Below, in pieces: positions 60,254 through 64,000 of a stretch of 64,000 nt of DNA. Both the position numbers and the translations under genes were made by a program. Within the stretch, counting starts at the first letter, position 1; each line of letters opens with the position of its first letter. The notes below the pieces were generated by a model. The model saw only the letters and a list, made by a program, of their open reading frames with translations, made no database searches and was not told the DNA's origin. This DNA comes from Candidatus Parachristensenella avicola (lineage in GTDB: Bacteria > Bacillota > Clostridia > Christensenellales > UMGS416): assembly GCA_904420205.1 (NCBI GenBank), contig CAJFUN010000015.1:1-64000 (forward strand), written 5' to 3'.

Positions 60254-62746
60254 ATGTTTGACCAATTCCGTTTTACTGATAACTCCAGAAAGGCTCTGGA
60301 AAATGCCCAGCAGGAAGCGCGGGCCATGGGATTTAACTACGTGGGAACCGAGCACCTGCTGTTGGGCATTCTGGACGTGACCGAATGCCAGGCTTCTCAG
60401 ATCCTAGCCCAAATGGGCGTGGATGCGGAAACCGTGCGTAAGGATGTTGTGCGCCTAACCGGTCAGGGTGATTTCCAATTCATCGGGGACATGCAGCTGA
60501 CCCCTCGCACCAAGAACGTTATTGAGAGCACCAACCGCATTTCCCGCAGCATGGGCCATGACTTTGTGGGCACGGAACACATGCTGGTGACGATGATCCA
60601 TGAGACGTCGTCGGTGGCCACCCGGGTGCTGGTGGATCTGAAAGTGGATCTGAACGCGCTGAATAAGGCGTTGCTGGCGGCATTGGGCGTTACCCAGGAC
60701 ATTCAGCACAGCGACCCCGGCGGCTCCCTGCCCCAGAGCGGCAAAGCGCCTGCCGGTAACGGTAAATTGTCCCAGTTCACCCGCGACCTGACACAGGCCG
60801 CCCGCAACGGCGAACTGGACCCGGTGATTGGCCGCGATAAAGAGATTGAACGGGTAATCCAGATCCTCAGCCGCCGTACCAAGAACAACCCAGTGCTGAT
60901 CGGCGAACCCGGCGTAGGCAAAACGGCGGTCGTCGAAGGCCTGGCCCAGAAAATCGTTGAGGGAAACATCCCTGAAATGCTGAAAAACCGCCGCGTGCTG
61001 GCGCTGGATCTTTCCGGCATGCTGGCCGGCGCCAAATACAGAGGCGAATTTGAGGAGCGCATTAAAGGGGCCATGGACGAGATTAAAAAGTCCAAGGATG
61101 TCATCCTCTTTATTGACGAGCTCCACACCATCGTGGGTGCGGGTGCGGCCGAGGGCGCGATGGACGCGGCCAATATCCTCAAGCCCGCCCTGGCCCGCGG
61201 CGAGATCCAGACCATCGGTGCGACGACCCTGGATGAATACCGCAAGCATATCGAAAAGGATGCGGCTCTGGAGCGGCGGTTCCAGCCGGTGACGGTGGGC
61301 GAACCTACGACGGAAGAGAGCGTCTTGATCCTAAAGGGCCTGCGGGACAAATACGAAGCCCATCACAAGGTGCGTATCACCGACGAAGCCTTGGAGGCGG
61401 CGGTACAGTTGTCCGACCGGTATATTACCGACCGATACCTGCCCGATAAAGCCATTGACCTGATTGACGAGGCTGCTTCTCGCGTCCGCATCCAAACCCA
61501 TACGGCGCCGCCGGATATGAAGGCCCTGGAAAAGCAGCTGGATGAAATCAACAAGGCCAAGAACGAAGCCGTTACCAGCCAGAACTTCGAGAAGGCCGCC
61601 CAGCTGCGGGATGAGGAAAAGAAAATCCACAGCCAGATGGACGAAGCCCGCAAAAACTGGGAGCAGGAAAGCGTCAAGAAGGAGGCCGTGGTCGGGGCCG
61701 AGCAGATCGCTCAGATCGTTTCCTCTTGGGTGAACATCCCGGTGCAGCAGATGACGGAATCGGAAGCGCAGCGGCTGATGAACCTGGAAAAAATTCTGCA
61801 TGAGCGGGTGGTCGGTCAGGAGGAGGCCGTATCGGCTATCTCCAGGGCGATCCGCCGGGCTCGCGCAGGCCTGAAAGATCCCAAGCGCCCCATCGGCTCC
61901 TTTATCTTCCTGGGCCCCACGGGCGTGGGCAAGACCGAGCTATCCCGCGCCTTGGCCGCCGCTATGTTCGGCGACGAGGACGCCATGATCCGGATTGATA
62001 TGTCCGAATACATGGAAAAATTTGCGGTTTCCCGCCTGATCGGAGCCCCTCCGGGATATGTGGGCTATGAGGAGGGCGGCCAGCTCACTGAACGGGTACG
62101 CCGTAAGCCGTATTCGGTGGTGCTGCTGGACGAGATCGAAAAGGCCCATCCCGATGTGTTCAATATCCTGCTGCAGGTCATGGAAGACGGACGCCTGACC
62201 GACGGACAAGGTCACACGGTGGACTTCCGCAATACCATTTTGATTATGACCTCCAACGTGGGCGCCAGCCGCTTTGGCAGCCAGAAGAAGGTGGGCTTCG
62301 GCACACCGGAGGATGCTCGGCGCTTTGAGGACATGAAGGAGCAGGCCATGGAGGCGCTGCGCAATACGTTCCGCCCTGAGTTCCTCAATCGAATCGATGA
62401 GATCATTGTTTTCCACAAGCTGGGCAAGGAGGATACCCGCCAGGTGGTGGATATCATGCTCAAGCAGGTGCTCAGCCGCATCGCTGACCGCGATATCCAC
62501 ATCGAGGTGACCGACGAGGCTAAGGAGTTCCTGGCAGAGGAAGGTTTCGACGAGAATTATGGCGCCAGGCCCCTGCGTCGGGCGATCCAGCGCATGGTAG
62601 AGGACAGCCTGTCCGAAGAGCTGCTTAGCGGCCAGATCGCCTTGGGCGACCACTTGGTAGCCAAAGTAAAGGACGGCAAGCTGGTCTTTGAGAAGGAGGC
62701 CGCCACGGCGAGCACTGAAGAGAAGGCCGAAACAGAGAAGGCCTAA
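60254..62746 (+). CDS. clpC: ClpC ATPase (Hsp100, ClpCP unfoldase)
   Basis: An 830-residue AAA+ unfoldase that feeds ClpP. Two N-terminal Clp_N repeats ([20 protein letters not shown]; residues 1-140) come first. AAA-1 has Walker [14 protein letters not shown] near residue 218 and Walker [14 protein letters not shown]. The M-domain coiled coil has a UVR-like [14 protein letters not shown] (about 435-450), and AAA-2 has [13 protein letters not shown] near 555. The ClpP-contact loop ([10 protein letters not shown]) and an acidic C-terminal tail follow. ATG 60254 is set 9 bases after AAAGGAG. Last gene of the CtsR operon. Confidence 0.97.
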   Translation: MFDQFRFTDNSRKALENAQQEARAMGFNYVGTEHLLLGILDVTECQASQILAQMGVDAETVRKDVVRLTGQGDFQFIGDMQLTPRTKNVIESTNRISRSMGHDFVGTEHMLVTMIHETSSVATRVLVDLKVDLNALNKALLAALGVTQDIQHSDPGGSLPQSGKAPAGNGKLSQFTRDLTQAARNGELDPVIGRDKEIERVIQILSRRTKNNPVLIGEPGVGKTAVVEGLAQKIVEGNIPEMLKNRRVLALDLSGMLAGAKYRGEFEERIKGAMDEIKKSKDVILFIDELHTIVGAGAAEGAMDAANILKPALARGEIQTIGATTLDEYRKHIEKDAALERRFQPVTVGEPTTEESVLILKGLRDKYEAHHKVRITDEALEAAVQLSDRYITDRYLPDKAIDLIDEAASRVRIQTHTAPPDMKALEKQLDEINKAKNEAVTSQNFEKAAQLRDEEKKIHSQMDEARKNWEQESVKKEAVVGAEQIAQIVSSWVNIPVQQMTESEAQRLMNLEKILHERVVGQEEAVSAISRAIRRARAGLKDPKRPIGSFIFLGPTGVGKTELSRALAAAMFGDEDAMIRIDMSEYMEKFAVSRLIGAPPGYVGYEEGGQLTERVRRKPYSVVLLDEIEKAHPDVFNILLQVMEDGRLTDGQGHTVDFRNTILIMTSNVGASRFGSQKKVGFGTPEDARRFEDMKEQAMEALRNTFRPEFLNRIDEIIVFHKLGKEDTRQVVDIMLKQVLSRIADRDIHIEVTDEAKEFLAEEGFDENYGARPLRRAIQRMVEDSLSEELLSGQIALGDHLVAKVKDGKLVFEKEAATASTEEKAETEKA

Positions 62747-62760
62747 CCAAAGCGCATAGG

Positions 62761-62788
62761 AAAACCCCCGGCATTCGCCGGGGGTTTT
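62761..62788. terminator. Bidirectional terminator between clpC and sod
   Basis: AAAACCCCCGGC and GCCGGGGGTTTT form a perfect 12-bp stem with an ATTC loop; its AAAA and TTTT ends act in both directions. Confidence 0.9.
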
Positions 62789-62821
62789 GCCGTCCATTGT
62801 CCGGCCGGAAGGAAAAGGCGC

Positions 62822-63448
62822 TTATCCCTGGCGGGCTTGCTCATAAAGCTGGCTGACCCGAGTCCAGTTAACCACATTCCAAAAAGCGTCCAGATAGGCG
62901 GCGCGCATGTTCTGATATTTCAGATAATAAGCGTGCTCCCATACGTCGACCAGCAGCAGTGGCTTGAATCCGCTGGGCAAGGGCGTATCCTGGTTGGCCG
63001 TTTTCACAATGACAAGCTTATTCTGATCCATGACAAGCCAGGCGTAACCGGAACCAAATTGCGCCATGGCCGCCGTTTTCAGGGCGGTTTTGAAGCCATC
63101 CATTGAGCCGAATGTTTCATTCAGCGCTTGGGACAGCGCCTGGGAGGGCTGGCCGGGATTCTGGCCAAGCAGGGAAAAGTATAGGTTGTGGTTATAGACG
63201 CCTCCGGCATTGTTCCAGACGGGAATTTGGGCGGCGGCCGGAAGCGACGCATTCTGAACGATGAGGTCGGTCAGCGACATGGTATGAAAGTCGGCCAGCG
63301 GCGCCAGCGCGGCGTTCAGGTTATCCACATAGGTTTTTAGATGGCGGTCATGATGGATGCGGACGGTTTCAGGATCGATGGCTGCCGACAGCGCATCATA
63401 CCCATAGGGCAGCGGCTCCAACGCAAAAGGATAGTGGCACTCGGACAT
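62822..63448 (-). CDS. sod: Superoxide dismutase, Fe/Mn type
   Basis: A 208-residue cytosolic enzyme dismutating superoxide. The metal ligands are all present: His in RIHHDRHLKTYVDNLN near residue 28, His in GGVYNHNLYF near 83, and Asp and His in LLVDVWEHAYYLKYQN near 170. FGSGYAWLV replaces the common Trp by Tyr. Fe or Mn preference is not decided by these residues. ATG 63448 is preceded by AGAGGG. It is a single gene, convergent with clpC; the presence of an oxygen-defence enzyme suits an anaerobe meeting transient oxygen. Confidence 0.93.
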   Translation of the reverse strand: MSECHYPFALEPLPYGYDALSAAIDPETVRIHHDRHLKTYVDNLNAALAPLADFHTMSLTDLIVQNASLPAAAQIPVWNNAGGVYNHNLYFSLLGQNPGQPSQALSQALNETFGSMDGFKTALKTAAMAQFGSGYAWLVMDQNKLVIVKTANQDTPLPSGFKPLLLVDVWEHAYYLKYQNMRAAYLDAFWNVVNWTRVSQLYEQARQG

Positions 63449-63553
63449 GGCGAACACCCTCTTTCTTAGATTTATCGTTATTGTAGGTGGTTTGCGCAGA
63501 AATATGCGCGTCAGAGCGGATGAAATCATAGCGTCCGGCAATGGCTAAGAAAC

Positions 63554-63594
63554 AAAAACATGCCGCCGCAGTTTTCTGCGGCGGCATGTTTTTT
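63554..63594 (-). terminator. Terminator of the MATE transporter gene
   Basis: A perfect 13-bp stem CATGCCGCCGCAG / CTGCGGCGGCATG with a 4-base loop. On the minus strand TTTTTG follows; on the plus strand TTTTTTG, so it works both ways. Confidence 0.9.
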
Positions 63595-63616
63595 GTTTAG
63601 GAATCATGAAGGCGCG

Positions 63617-64000
63617 CTATACTTGGATTTTCGTCCATTTGCCCGAAGAGAAGCGGGGCATGGTGGCGAACAGGCGCATGTATTGATCGATCAGCACGCC
63701 AACCCATGCACCGATAAGCCCTAACCCGACGGGATAGCACAGCACATAGGACAGGGTGGGCCGCACGACCATAATACTGATCATCGAAACCATAGCGACA
63801 TAACGGGTATCTCCGGCGCCGCGCAGGCAACCGGAATATACGACCTGAGAAATCTGAGCGTAAGTGACGATAGCGGTAATATAGAGAAGCGGAATCCCTT
63901 CGCGGATAATTTCCGGATCGGTGGTGAACAGACGCATAAGGGGGCCGGCGCAGGTGAAAAAGAGTATGCTCAGCAGCGCGGAGATGCACAAGGCGATACG
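63617..64000 (-). CDS. MATE-family efflux transporter, C-terminal part
   Basis: The last 128 or so residues of a multidrug and toxin extrusion transporter; the start lies beyond the window. Hydrophobic helices (ISALLSILFFTC, LLYITAIVTYAQISQVVYSG, VRPTLSYVLCYPVGLGLIGA) and the family motif GCLRGAGDTRYVAMVSM are present, followed by GAWVGVLIDQYMRLF. MATE proteins export cationic compounds using Na+ or H+ gradients; the substrate is unknown. Confidence 0.88.
   Translation of the reverse strand, partial: RIALCISALLSILFFTCAGPLMRLFTTDPEIIREGIPLLYITAIVTYAQISQVVYSGCLRGAGDTRYVAMVSMISIMVVRPTLSYVLCYPVGLGLIGAWVGVLIDQYMRLFATMPRFSSGKWTKIQV

Overview
The window looks like chromosomal DNA of an endospore-forming, low-redundancy Firmicute, most probably class Clostridia with a fairly high GC content. 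The evidence is the sporulation set (spoIID, spoIIQ, spoIIID, yabP, yabQ, a stand-alone Spo0A-type DNA-binding domain), the ctsR-mcsA-mcsB-clpC operon, the GlgC/GlgD two-subunit glycogen system, a Cys T-box, a lysine riboswitch and a CcpA-type cre site. No phage, insertion sequence or CRISPR array was seen.

Layout. 1-1.4 kb: a secreted, membrane-anchored FIVAR-repeat protein. 1.5-4.5 kb: a sugar operon (TIM-barrel isomerase and two Gfo/Idh/MocA oxidoreductases) with a cre site on its promoter. 4.7-9.4 kb: murA, spoIID, spoIIQ, spoIIID and mbl, the same order as in Bacillus. 9.5 kb: tRNA-Pro(GGG), followed by an AT-rich island (9.6-11.9 kb) with a BglII-type endonuclease and an MT-A70 adenine methyltransferase. 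11.9-19.2 kb: a nitrilase-family amidase, a Spo0A-C orphan, an NhaC-type transporter behind a lysine riboswitch, a PHP phosphatase, and an acyl-CoA ligase with its XRE-cupin regulator. 19.4-21.5 kb: an AT-richer GH36 glycosidase. 21.8-27.4 kb: uvrB, uvrA and tag. 27.4-28.5 kb: a DUF4363/DUF421 membrane pair. 28.6-34.4 kb: glgBCDA on the minus strand. 34.6-37.6 kb: tyrS, yigZ and ilvE. 37.7-39.2 kb: another AT-richer patch with a TIM-barrel gene and an 11-bp inverted repeat. 39.3-41.4 kb: small regulatory-type proteins (TSCPD, DUF4364, a His-less HPr), tRNA-Val(GAC), a likely SRP RNA and a lipoprotein. 41.5-45.9 kb: a truncated DUF2207 protein, T-box-controlled cysE-cysS, and a SIS-domain protein. 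46.0-48.7 kb: KDPG aldolase, KDG kinase and an esterase. 48.8-50.7 kb: yabP, yabQ, divIC and ppx. 50.8-53.6 kb: a BtrH-like protein and a GH127-like glycosidase. 53.7-58.1 kb: SAH hydrolase, an SAH/MTA deaminase, and a beta-propeller lipoprotein gene broken by an in-frame TAG. 58.2-62.7 kb: the CtsR regulon operon. 62.8-64 kb: Fe/Mn superoxide dismutase and the C-terminal part of a MATE transporter that runs off the window.

How the parts fit. Carbon handling dominates: catabolite-controlled sugar oxidation, uronate-type KDG breakdown, GH36 and GH127 hydrolases, and glycogen storage. A His-less HPr that keeps the regulatory serine is a possible corepressor for the cre site. Cysteine and lysine supply are each under RNA control. 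SAH hydrolase directly abutting an SAH deaminase gene raises the possibility of SAH recycling through S-inosylhomocysteine. I found no clear undescribed multi-gene system. The best leads are the in-frame amber gene, the orphan Spo0A-C protein, the SahH/deaminase pair, the GH127/BtrH-like pair, the restriction island beside tRNA-Pro, and two gene-poor stretches with unexplained structure.
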